Notes under the pieces: generated by a model
What the model saw: the letters and a program-made list of their open reading frames with translations, nothing else
The model's database searches: none
Told to the model about the DNA's origin: nothing
Assembly: GCA_015501585.1 (NCBI GenBank)
Contig: JADNRY010000003.1
Span: 62,001 to 126,000 of the forward strand
Source of the DNA: Rhodocollybia butyracea
Lineage: Eukaryota > Basidiomycota > Agaricomycetes > Agaricales > Omphalotaceae
Reading direction: 5' to 3'
DNA: 64,000 bases
Shown here: piece by piece, positions 1 through 10,839 of the stretch
Numbering within the stretch: position 1 is the stretch's first letter
How the letters are laid out: every line of letters starts with the position of its first letter
Translations under genes and position numbers: made by a program

Positions 1-47
1 GCGCCTTCGATGACTGAAGAAACGCGTCTGACACCGTTGGAGCCCCC

Positions 48-1028
48 TCAACTTTCAAGCTTCCCAGAACTTCTCCAACGCTCCCAGAGTAATCCAACAC
101 CTACCGGTGTACTAGGGTCGCCTCGGATATCCCTCTCATCCAACAGCTGCCACTCCCTGCCAAAGGCGAGGAAATGAGCAAAGAGGGAGTTGAAATGAGG
201 TTCCGCGCGGAGATGTAGTATCTGGTGGAAATGTGCGTGGTATATGTGCGCAAATATTCGCAGAAATTGGCGGTATACGTGCTTGACGGTTACAGGGAAA
301 GATTCTTTATGAAACTCTTGACCTGCGTACTGTCAATCTCTTTAAAATAAATCACAAGCAAAAAAACTGACCCGATTTGGTAGGGAACACATTTTCGTCA
401 TCTATAAGATTCTGAACGCTGGACATGACCGAATCGATATACGTCGGTGCAGAAAGAGAGACCTGTTTTCGCTCAGGTGTTGTCCAGAGATAGTTCAAAC
501 TGAGAAAGGGTCATTTTATGTTTCCGCGAGAGAATGAGACCTAGTACTGACTTTGGGCCAGCAGACATGGTTGGACACGAATGTTGAGTACAGCACTCAG
601 TAATGCAGCCATAAAATTCATTCAAATTGGTGTAAAAGTCGTAAACTAGTTTAACGAGGTCAGCCCAAGCTCATGCAAAAGCATTCAAAACACGCACTGT
701 TGACAGCAACCCATTCCATATCGTTGACATATCTGCAGGCGAGGAAGGTACCGGAATAGGTTAAGCAATATAGCTCGGAGCAGAGAAAACCCTGGATATT
801 ACTTTGGTAGCATCACGATGGTTTTGAAATTTCCGTTAACTAGTGCGGCGTCTGCGAACGGACTGCAAAGATATAACGGTTTCGCGTTGGGACCATCGGC
901 ATCTGTCATAGAATTCTTCCTGGACAACGACCCAGTCGGAGTAGGAGATCGTTTTTGCCTACGACTTTTGTCGTTACATTAGTACTGATATTATCTGAGT
1001 AGGTTCATACTTACCCAAAGAACGACAT
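48..1028 (-). CDS. mob2: MOB kinase activator Mob2, tandem copy A
   Basis: Mob2 proteins bind and activate NDR/LATS-type kinases (Cbk1/Orb6) in the morphogenesis network of fungi. Splicing by eye gives a complete protein starting MSFFGQKRSPTPT. It runs through LYLCSPF, then GNFKTIVMLPK, MEWVAVN, FYTNLNEFYG and SAGPNLNYLW, then IDDENVFPTKSG, and ends with FAHIYHAHFHQILHLRAEPH and a TGA at 48-50. The LCSPF/FKTIV/AGPN..YLW pattern matches fungal Mob2 rather than Mob1. Exon 1 is only about 14 coding bases, followed by a 56-base intron with a TACTAAT branch point. No frameshift or internal stop is seen. The next gene upstream is a second, diverged copy in the same orientation, so this is a tandem duplicate. 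Confidence 0.85.
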
Positions 1029-1326
1029 TTCGCAGACAAAGAACCTCTAAAACCGAAAAACGCAGTCTCTAAAAGAGAATGACCGTTGCGAGGTAACCTT
1101 AGCCGAGGGAGATGGTGAAAACGGTTAGAAGTTTTAGAACAGTACAGTACTAGGACAACCGACGCGTAGATTGTTCGGGTATTCGGTCCGTTCTGTTGCC
1201 TGGTTATCTAGCTTCTAGATTTACTACAGCCTGAAATTTATTCTACTAGTTATACAATGAAGCAGCGAAACAATCCAAATGTACCAGACACTGTAGACGA
1301 GAATAACGATGGTATAGGGGTATATA
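1029..1326. other. Spacer between the two mob2 copies
   Basis: About 300 bases hold no recognisable coding exon. The stretch must contain the promoter of copy A and the 3' end of copy B. I see no repeat or other element that would explain the duplication. Confidence 0.5.
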
Positions 1327-2425
1327 TTAACCTTCTAGAATCCCCATGTCTCTCCATTTTTCCCATAATGCGCCTATGCCAACGGGAGCAGACGACGAAC
1401 CCCTGATGTCCTTCATTTCCAGTAGCTCATACTCACGCCCAAACGCAAGAAAATGAGCAAAGAGGCTGTTGAAATGGGGTTCGGAACGGAGGTGTAAGAT
1501 TTGGTGATAATGGGCATGGTACAAATGAGCAAATACTCTGAGAAGCTGTCGATACACGTGTTTGACAGTGGCAGGGAACGAAGGGGCAAAATCCTGCCCT
1601 GAAAAGTGAAAAGGTTGCCATGCGATGAGCTAACATCTTGAGACCGACATGATTTACACACCTGATTTGGTGGGGAAAACGCTCTCGTCGTCCAGAAGAG
1701 TCTGGATCCAGCTCATCACATAATCTACATAGGTAGCAGCGCTGAAATTCCGTTCAGATATCATTCAAGGACCGTAACAATTGACGATTATCATTCACCT
1801 GAGGTTGACGCTTTTCCGATCTTGGTTGATCCAAGTATAATTCAATCTAGAAGGAAGGAGGGAAGGAGACTGAGAGACTATGAAGCCAACGAGGCAGTAG
1901 ACTCACGATGACCCAGCCGACATGGTCGGACATGATTGTTGAGTACAGCATTCCGCCAGGACCCCGTAAAATTCATTAAGATTGGTGTAGAAATCGTAGA
2001 CTAATAATGGCCAGTTAATGTACCGTTTCAATATCTGTAGCGTACAACTCACTATTGACAGCAACCCATTCCATTATATCGACATACCTAAGTTCACAAG
2101 AGTTTAGAGAAAGCATAATCGTTGTTTACATGTAGCTTTTTACTTTGGCAGCATGACAATCGTCTTGAAGTTTCCCTTTACCAAGGCAGCTTCCACGAAT
2201 GGACTGCAGAGATAGAGGGGTTTAGTTTGAGGCGAAGCAACAGGCGATGAGGGGACAGAATTGTTGTTATAATTTGATTCTGTCGGGGAGAAAGTTGCTG
2301 AGGTGGGTGTAGGTGAACGTTTTGTTGACCTGGGAGCTCTTGACATTGAGCGACTGGAGTAGGCCATTAGCAATGAAGAATGAAGTTGATGCATGTACGA
2401 ACCCAATAGAATTGAAGAAGGACAT
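1327..2425 (-). CDS. mob2: MOB kinase activator Mob2, tandem copy B
   Basis: This paralogue of the neighbouring gene starts MSFFNSIG, close to the MSFLN start of yeast Mob2, and splices into STKRSPTPT. It continues with LYLCSPFVEAALVKGNFKTI, MEWVAVN, FYTNLNEFYGVLAECC, SAGSSLNYTW, LLDDESVFPTKSG and LRVFAHLYHAHYHQILHL, and ends at a TAA at 1327-1329. The Mob fold is complete. It differs from copy A at family-typical positions: AGSS replaces AGPN and TW replaces LW. It also has an extra Ser/Asn-rich N-terminal stretch and one more intron. Both copies look functional, so they may have divided roles. Its promoter lies just left of the mobile element. Confidence 0.86.
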
Positions 2426-2552
2426 TTTGGAATGAGTTCAACGAAGACCAGCAAGTCAATGTTGTAAAAGAGGCCAGCTGCCTGGACGTTGAAACTGAGA
2501 AAATGTTCGGATCACCCGGACAAACAGTGGCGCAAGAAGCGCTTATCTCGAC

Positions 2553-2617
2553 CAATCCTGACACGCTCACCAAAACACAAGTCATGCAAGCAATCCTGAC
2601 GCGCTCACCAAAACACA
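2553..2617. repeat. Direct repeat, 27 bases, period 38
   Basis: The 27-base stretch beginning CAATCCTGAC occurs at 2553-2579 and again at 2591-2617 with one mismatch. It ends about 14 bases before the inferred left terminal repeat of the mobile element. Confidence 0.8.
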
Positions 2618-2630
2618 CCAGGAATATGAA

Positions 2631-2656
2631 GGTCCTCACCGGACAATATTATTGGG
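2631..2656 (+). repeat. Left terminal inverted repeat
   Basis: It pairs with the reverse complement of 14271-14297 with one gap and a few mismatches. The shared core is GGTC.TC.CCGG.CAA followed by an AT-rich stretch and TTGGG. Confidence 0.6.
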
Positions 2657-2701
2657 CCTTTCGGCGCTGATTTTTAACTCGGGTTCATTTTCGGGATCAC
2701 A

Positions 2702-2729
2702 TTCGGCGATTCCGGCCTGATTTCGGTCT
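2702..2729 (+). repeat. Left subterminal inverted repeat
   Basis: This 28-base block matches the reverse complement of 14110-14137 at 26 of 28 positions. It starts TTCGGCGATTCCGGC and is followed by GAACTCGGAG and ATTCAGATTCAGATTCG (2741-2757), which also recur inverted near the right end (14146-14162). Confidence 0.8.
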
Positions 2730-2904
2730 TGAACTCGGAGATTCAGATTCAGATTCGTTTTTATTTTCAGTTTTAATTTTCAGTTTTGTTTTCGGTCTCA
2801 GTCCAGTTTCTCACTTTGGTATTTACAATCAAGTTTGGGAGATTGATTGAGCGCTTAACAGGCGCTAAATAAATCTACTTCTTAATCACATCGTATCACG
2901 ATCA

Positions 2905-4781
2905 ATGGAGGCGGCGCAAACAATCTACGATAAGTTCGAAAATATCAAGCAAGAAGTCAATCGGACTTTGTTAACCCAGCGCGGTAACCCAGCAGCTATT
3001 CGACAGCAAAAGCGGGCATGCCTTGCTCTTTATAGACAAGTTAATGAGGTATATTACATTTTCCGAACAACATTGATATATATATTGAGTCTGTACAATA
3101 GTACCAAGTGCAGCTAGGTGGAAATTACAACGAATATATGGATTCTCTGAATCGCATGATCTCTACTCTTCAACAAGTTGGATCTGCTGCTTTAGATCTA
3201 CCAGATGCTCCTCCCCCTGACTTGGGACAAACCACTCCTCATACTGATGCAGCTGGTACAAGACAACCTGGGCGCCCTAGAATACATGTGGACCCAGACA
3301 CTCTTCAGACAATGACATCTGGCTCCAGAGTGACTCATGAAACTGTTGGAAGAATTTTCCAGTGCAGCAGCCGTACAATACGCCGCCGCTTGATCGAATA
3401 TGGCCTCTCTTCATCTGGTCCCCCTGTATATGAGGTACAACAGGAGCCAGATGGCACTTTAACTCAGGTATACTATCCAGGATCTTCTAGTGATCTGTCT
3501 CTCCTTTCCGATGATGAGTTGGATACTCTATTAATCGATCTCAAGCATCGGTTTCCTTCTTTTGGAAGAAGGATGATAGATGGATACCTTATGCAGATGG
3601 GACAGCGTGTTCCTCGAAGTCGCATTGAATCCTCCTACACACGTCTATTTGGCCCATCAAACCGTACATTTGCTCAGCGACGCATTCCTCGCGGTGTTTA
3701 TAACGTACCTGGTCCAAATTGGTTATGGCATCACGACGGTCAACATGGCAGGTTTCTGTAATAATTTTTCATGCTCACAGCTGAGGTATACTTGTAGGTC
3801 TCATTCGCTGGCGGATTATCTTCCATGGCTTTATTGATGGATGCTCTCGATTTGTTGTTGGTGTCCGTGCCAATAACAACAACTTATCATGGACAGTTTT
3901 GGAATTGTTTGAAGATGCTGCATCAGTTCATGGTTATCCCTGTAGAGTACGAGGTGATCATGGAACTGAAAATGTTCTGGTCGCCAGTCGAATGAATGAA
4001 GTTCGAGGACGTGGATCCTATATTTCAGGACGGTGCGTTTTTTTGACCTCTATTCCATGATAGCCTATTCTACAACTCTTTATGTACAGGTCTGTTCACA
4101 ATATCCGCATTGAACGTCTCTGGGTGGACTTGACTTCAGGTTTTGGGAAAAAGTGGAAACTATTCTTTCGCTTGCTTGAAGTCCACCACGGACTTAATGT
4201 TGAAAATGAAATCCACATTTGGCTTCTTCACTTTCTCTTTCTTCCTCGCATCAATGCCGATGTGGACATATGGGTGTCTACATGGAACCATCATGTTATT
4301 TCCTCCAGCACTCACTCTTACCAGTCCCCCATTGATATGTATCGCCAGGGAATGATGGAACAAGGATTTCGAGGGGTTTTTGCATCTGTCGCTTCAGCTA
4401 CTGAGGAAGAAAATGATAACGAAGAACATCATGCAGAATATGGTAATTAATCATCTTTTCTTCATTCATTTATTCTCATTTTTTGCAGGGATCGACTGGG
4501 ATGAATTGGATCGTGCAAATATACGCAATCATCATCATGAGCATAACCAGGCTGATATAGGACGCGAGTCGACAAATGTTTTTGATATAGGAACACCTGA
4601 GGATTTGTCGCATGTTGAGGTACCTCTTACTTCATGCCCTTTGACTGCCGAAGGTGTGCAAATGCTCACCAGCCATCTTGAACAACTTGCTTTTTATTCA
4701 CTTCATGATGAAATTTCTTTGGTCAACCTATGGAACGCTGCCTCTAATTACTTACGGTCACAATCGACTTTAGATAGTTGA
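2905..4781 (+). CDS. Integrase-like (rve-type) DDE transposase
   Basis: Five exons (2905-3048, 3114-3747, 3798-4032, 4090-4442, 4489-4781) give about 552 residues. A GRPR stretch and a helix-turn-helix-like segment (THETVGRIFQCSSRTIRRRL) precede the catalytic core. The core has the acidic triad in HHDGQHG (about residue 256), RVRGDHGTEN (57 residues later) and RIERLW (D-x32-E). This spacing and the IERLW context are of the retroviral-integrase/IS3 type, not the KDZ type. The C-terminal part has LHFLFLPRIN and WNHHVIS, which I recall from a widespread fungal and animal integrase-core family. Intron 2 seems to use a GC donor at 3748. The frame is open throughout, so the gene may be active. It is the presumed mobility enzyme of the element. 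Confidence 0.82.
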
Positions 4782-4908
4782 CATATTAGATAGCCTTACA
4801 GGGTGTATAAATTCTAGCTTCAACTTGGCCTTCATCATCGAACATAAACATAAACTGGTATGTTATTGGTAGCATCATCACTAATTCAGCAAGTACATAC
4901 AAGTAAAG

Positions 4909-5240
4909 CAGGCATCAGTAAAGCAGGCATTGGTAAAGCATAAAGCAGGCGTCAGTAAACCAGGCATTGGTAAAGCAGGCATCAATAAAAAAGGCATTAG
5001 TAAAGCCGGTTGGCGTAGCAGGAGTCAGTAAACGTGAGTCAGTAAAGCAGGAGTCGGTAAAGCAGGAGTTGGTAAAGCAGGAGTCGGTAAAGCAGGAGTC
5101 GGTAAAGCAGGAGTCGGTAAAGCAGGAGTCAATAAAGCAGGCGTAGCAGGAGTCAGTACAGTAAGCATTGATAAAGTAGACGTCGGTATGGTAGGCATCA
5201 ATATAATAGGCATCGATACAGTGGGCATTGAGGTAGGCAT
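4909..5240. repeat. Minisatellite with a 15-base unit
   Basis: Variants of AGTAAAGCAGGCATC / GGTAAAGCAGGAGTC are repeated about 20 times. The cleanest block is at 5040-5135. Five units would keep any frame open, which explains the Ala-Leu-Pro-Thr antisense reading, but I do not believe it is coding. It lies between the convergent 3' ends of the transposase and HECT-like genes. Confidence 0.9.
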
Positions 5241-5338
5241 CAATGGAGTAGATGATACAGTTATTCTATAATAGATGGCGCATGAAAAAATCAGTTGTAC
5301 ACTAAAAAGCTTCAGAGACGTACAAGTTTGAGTTATAA

Positions 5339-8300
5339 TCACAATGAATTAAAAGTTGCAGTCTGTGTCAAAACATTGGACATCCACGTATCAAACGGAG
5401 TTTCAATCGACAAATCTGGACTTGTCCCTTGCAGAAGCTGCGTAAGGTGAGGGTTGTGGTGGCGAACATCCACCTTGGTAAAGCAGGAATGGAAGTGAAT
5501 TTCCAAATCCCCCGTCGTCACAAAGGCCACCTACTATATATTAAAAACAAATCAACTGGGAATGAACCGGCTCACCTTGTAGAGAGTCCGCATCTTAGGC
5601 GATGGTAAGTATTTCGATCCGGATATGGCGACTGCAAAGTGTTCGCGATTCGTGTTACTTTTATCAAGAAAACGCAACAAAGCTCTCATAAACGCGTTTT
5701 CGACCGATGCATAGCCAACCCCAGCAGAGTCGACACTATCAAAAGTACCAGCCATCTGTTCGAATGAGGTGATGAGCCGCCTAGGCCAAACCTCCTGGAT
5801 ATATGATGTCGTATCAATGTCGTTGAGCAGGAAGAGATCAGCAAGAGCCAAGGGGGTACCAGGACCGGAATTATCCGATGAGTATAATGTCATATTAAAG
5901 CCTTCACGGAGAGCAATTAGACCTGGATGATCTTCAAGAAGAGCCTCTTGAGGACCGAAGATAGCACGCTGAATGAGATTGTTGCCAAATCCCATTGTAT
6001 CAGTCAGACCAGATATATCTTCGGGCTTTGAACACTGATTAGAAACAAGTTACGATATGAAATATATAACTCACCAGCATGCTCCCATCATAACCAAATA
6101 CCACCAGGTTAAAAGGATCCTGGCCAATTGTAATATTCAAATTACCATTTTCCGCACGTGAAGGAGGCCAAGTTGCCAGGCGTAAAGATAACACTGGCGC
6201 TACATTGCACCGGAAATCCACCGCAGTAGCATCAGTTCGAGAACCCGATAACAGTAGATGCAATAGGAACGGGGAAAATCGTAGGAACTCCATGTCCCAC
6301 AGTAATGAGATCTGGAGAAAGAGCCCCACTGTCCGAAGGAAATTCTGACGACCATCGTTCATTCTCCCATACTGCTGAGAAGGTATCCGAAGGGTATAAA
6401 ACCCGTCATCCTCTAAGCATGTAAGATCGCCACACGGAATAATAATTTTATCCTCAATTTCTTGGAATAGAGCGCGCCATACTCCTCGACCGGTCGGGCG
6501 ATTATCAAAGTCGGCACTGCTGGACATTCCACTATAGAAAAAACCATCAGTAAATACGTGGTGATCATATGAGTGATACATACATCCTAATCTGCCGATG
6601 AGCTGATGGTACAACTAGATGTTCGGCGTCAAAGTTGGATATAAAAACATCATCGGGAAGAGTAGGAGTAGGAGCACCGTTCGCCATTGCACCAATCAAA
6701 CTCCAGAAAGCTGCTGCCAAAGCTTTGATATCTGAACCTTCCAAGCGTAGATCACCGGCTCCGTCTAAAGGAATAAAAGACTGAAGCGCAATGTGTACAG
6801 CATCGTGAACTGGAGTCTCCACGAATGAGCGGGCAGCTCGTACGGTCCATTGTTCATAATCTTGATATGAACGGCATGGAGGAGAAGGAGCCCGGGACTG
6901 AGACCGATTATCCAGCAGCGGAAATGAAGTGGAAGTAGAAGAACGTTGAGTTGTAGCACGAGTTGTAAGGCGTAAAGGTAGTATTTCTTCTACGGGGGGG
7001 AGCGGTGAGCCAGAGCTTGATCTGGATCGATAACGGCGCAACCGAGACTGCAGTTGGGATCGAGAGCGCGATCGAGAGCGAACAGGAATATAGTCCGAAT
7101 CCGAGTCCTCATCTAAATTGAGAGAAGGCGGCTCGTGGCCTAGGCTGGGCTGGGCCGGTAGCTCTGGAGAGAGATCAAGAGGAAATCGATGAGGTCTTGC
7201 GTCAGACTCCACCTAATAAACTGTAAATTGATTTTGTTCTATATTGATGATCGCAAACTTACAACTGGGCATAAGATGTTGCAAGATACCGAAAGGACTT
7301 CAGTTTCCTCATTGTCGAAATCGTTTTGCTCTGCTGAGCGCCACAGATGCGCGCCTAAGCAACAGTGCATGCTGATAGACCCGTTCAATGGTCCTCCGAT
7401 GATATGCATAACCGGGGCTAAGGAAATGATTAGTGAGACACCTTGAGCAATAAAAAAAGCCTACCAATGAACACGAGATGGGGCGTTGGCGCATCGGGAT
7501 CTTCAACTAGAGCTGAGCTTGAATATTTGGACGCCCAGTCCTCGAGTTTCCCGAATGTGACTTCTTGGGGACTTAAAAAGTGATAGAGAACTGGTGGCAG
7601 CTGCGAGTTACTCCGTGAGACTTGTTTACATTCGAGGAATGTCCAGAGACCAGTAATAGCACCGTTGTGAGGCTTTCCCCGCATATCGAGCAATGACAAA
7701 CCAGAAGATTCCAGATGTTGCTGGAGACGCATATTCAGTGTCGGAGCAACACGATCAGACTTTTTCTTGGTTCCCTGTAGCGAAAAGCAAAGCCCAAGTG
7801 CACTGGCCTGATGTACCATGGCCTTTTGCACATGAGATGGAGGTGCGCGTAGTGGAAATGGGACTTGTCGATCTGGAATTATCATTGTAGCTGGCTAGAG
7901 AAAAAAGATGGTGAGAAAGTGTCGATAAAGTAAAGCGCAATTAAATTCTCTTACAGGTTCGGTATGAAGTATAAAAATAAAATTATAGGACTTGTATCCC
8001 ACTGCTTTTGAGCTACGACCTGTACTACGAGGCTTTGATGAATATGCCACTGGAGCAAAAAAGCTAACTGAAGAGCTTGGGCCCAATGAGGATGCACGTT
8101 GCGATCCAGAAGATGATGCTGCAAGCTGAGTGGTAATCTGAATATTGCCTCGAGTAGAAGCGTACGAGCTAGACGAAGGATTTGTCAAAGAACCTAGTGG
8201 CGATGGTGGAACACCAGGAGTGGGCCGACGGATTTCGCGTGCCTGCTGATGGTCTTGGCGTTCGCGTCCTGCTATACGTCGTCTCTGAGAGGGTGAATTG

Positions 8301-8526
8301 ATGGGTAGTGGCATGTTGAGCTCATCGGGTGGGACCCAAGGCATAACGGTTTGTGAGGAGTGGTGAATAGGTGCAGGTACCATCGGACGAGTTGTGGTAT
8401 GAGTCAGATAGACAAGACTACAATTAACACACAAAGATACAGTTGGGTTCGGATTAGTATCGAGCTAGATAGTTTTTTTTTCAGCGGCGAGTCGAACTTG
8501 AAACAAGCCAATACTTACTGTAACAT
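5339..8526 (-). CDS. HECT-like E3 ubiquitin ligase carried by the element
   Basis: Spliced from about eight exons. A Ser/Pro-rich N-terminus and a middle section (FIAPVMHIIGGPLNG) lead to an Arg/Ser-rich linker. A HECT-type lobe follows, with GVWRALFQEIEDKI and then NFLRTVGLFLQISLLWDMEF and FSPFLLHLLLSG. The C-lobe has FLDKSNTNREHFAVAISGS and FHSCFTKVDV, which aligns with the catalytic HTCFN-hydrophobic motif of HECT ligases. The stop is TGA at 5339-5341. The protein would take ubiquitin on the Cys and pass it to a target; no substrate can be read from sequence. The start is uncertain: a strong intron (GTAAGT, TACTAATC branch) puts the first ATG at 8526, or translation begins near 8381-8434. 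It sits between transposase and dioxygenase, in opposite orientation. Confidence 0.68.
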
Positions 8527-10839
8527 AATAGGTCGTCGCTGGACTCGGGCAATACCTCATCGGTAAGGTTCTAGGTGGAGGCGATGAATGGGCAGCGAAG
8601 GAATGAGTGCAAAAGCAAGTGTTATCCTGCCAGTAAAGTTAGCATTAGTAGGTGCGATGAAGCAAAAAAACGTACTGAGAGTTCGAAATACTCAGTACAC
8701 ATTGTACACTGAGTACACTTTGTAGAAGGGACCATTGATCTAAAACACGATAACAAGAAGAACGAAAAAAAGAGTACAAGAGCGTGATGATTATCAAGTT
8801 CAAATTTGAGAACACAAACAGACCAGCCGAAAAAAATTATGTGCGGAGAACAAAGGCAATAATTAGCGTTAAAGAGCAACTAGCAAGCTTTCGAGGTGAC
8901 GAACAAGAGCAAAGAGAGTAAAGGAAGCAACGTAAAAAACGTCAAAAATGGGTTTGACAGCTCTGTGGCACACGCCACTTTACGGACATGTGATTTAGTG
9001 CGCAGAGTCGAAGCGCAATGTACAGAACCTAATAAGCTATGGGGCAGTAAATATAAGTGAAGATAATAGCAGATTTCACAAATAACATACCAATAACGCG
9101 TCAACGCGTCGAGTTACATAGTCACATGTCCGGGCATGCAGCGTGTAATAATGTGCTGATGGATGAGGGAATGAATGTATGTATGTTGATTTGCGGTATA
9201 TCAACTTGCCGCTGGTAGATGGGTGAATAACCACTGTTTATTGATACGTGGTGGGTGCCTGTGTATGTCCTGAAATTAATAGGTAAGTGGAAGCAATCGA
9301 GGAAGCAAACAGACTTGGATTTACCTTGGGATTTACCAGCTGAGGAACGTCTAACACTGCCATACAAGATTGACCAATCAACCAGACGCAGATAGTACAG
9401 TTCAGTCTCGAAAGACTTTGCCGCGGCCCCATTGCTGGGGTTTCACTTTGTCGTGGTCGAAAGTAAGAAAAGATACACGGAATTTGTTCCGTTATGCAGG
9501 TCACGTGACGACTAATACGGGCGCTCCGCTACTTCCGCTGCTCTTACCTTCAAGCACAACCAACATTCCCTCTACCGTGTAGCTTATCATTTCTGAAAAG
9601 CGCTAGGCCTGGGCATACAACAGAGGAAGTAATTGAGCTGAACTAGCCATTTCTGGGATGTAAAATGTGAGTTATGTCTTCTCTTCGTTCTTTTTGTATG
9701 TTTGATTAACAACTCGTATTCTAGCCTCCGATATTCTAATTCGTCCTCTGCTTCCAATTGTTGATTCAATGGCCCCCCCTACCTTCACCCCGGGACACAC
9801 AAATTTACGGTGCTACTGCCTCCATCGCAACCACCACCTCGAGTACTCCCATTCCCCGTAAATCTCGATTCTTGCCTTGCGAATTTGCGCAGAAATCCCA
9901 GACCAAGGTCCTTACTCTCAAACTGCGGCATTCTCTCGGTCGACGCCGCTATTCTGATTTCGAAGCTTTCCATATGGTGTTTTGTCGCCGTGCGCGCAGA
10001 AGTGCCGAACTTATCCGGATTTGACTATATCACTTATTTGACTCGTGTTTGCACGCGATGGAGTGGGCGTGTGCGTCGTGTGTACCTGCGAGCTCATGCA
10101 GGTCGTGTCTGCGGGAATGTGAGCCCTCGCGATCTGTTCTATCAAGATAGAGATAGATCATGTCCCTCGGCCTCTGCTTTCAGCATTTTATCTTACAATG
10201 GAGAGTACCGTAATTACTATTACCAAAGATTTATTTACGGTCAGCTTCCATGTTCTCCCAACTAACTACGCATTGATGATATCGTAAACAATCACTATCT
10301 TACCGCCGCTACTCTCTTTTGAGGGAACATTCCTTCCCGCTTAGCCGAGGTGAGCCTCTTGCGGTGCATGTGAAAAGCTTATACAAAGATTGAGCTCTAG
10401 GTTGCGGTCCATGACCACCATAGACGGAACTCTCAGCACTTTATTCCAACAGCTCCACATGTCTGTTCCTTGTAGGTCAGATGCACTGATGTCTTATGTG
10501 AGTTCTGTCGACTTTTTCATATGCATGTTCCGTTGATTCAACAGCTTTCCGACGGCTTTCCGACCCACCCCCGTTCACAACGGGAATCCTCAGTACCTAT
10601 TCCAACGGTTCTCTTTTCTAAAGTGTTCACATTCAGCACCTAGTAATGGTGCTGTTCTGTGCATTTAAAGGGGCTCTGTTGATATATTTGGATGAGTAAA
10701 TTAGCATGAGTTTTCTTGCGCCAGTAGAAGTGCCGCTTATCACTACAGTGATGTTAACAAGTTTCCAGTCTGGTAGATTTTAATAGATGTTCTAAAAAAA
10801 AATTTCATAACTACACATTGTCTCCAACGCCCATCATCG
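8527..10839. other. 2.3 kb interior of the element without a recognised gene
   Basis: Many short open frames occur on both strands, but none carries a domain I recognise or splices into a convincing protein. The stretch should contain the divergent promoters of the HECT-like and dioxygenase genes. A Pro-rich open frame begins at the ATG near 9769, but it stops after about 30 codons unless a very short intron is invoked. Confidence 0.45.

Noticed and set aside
2905..4781. KDZ-type transposase
   Set aside because: TET/JBP cargo suggested KDZ, but the core has rve-like D-x57-D-x32-E spacing and no SWIM or KDZ hallmark.
4909..5240. CRISPR-like array of short repeats
   Set aside because: Units are contiguous 15-base variants without unique spacers, in a eukaryotic genome; it is a minisatellite.
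5025..5342. Minus-strand frame rich in ALPTPALPTP repeats
   Set aside because: It is the translation of the 15-base minisatellite and overlaps the end of the HECT-like gene; no independent support.
8622..9504. Chain of minus-strand frames of 60-90 codons
   Set aside because: No shared family, no convincing splice sites, and hydrophobic low-complexity content typical of chance frames.
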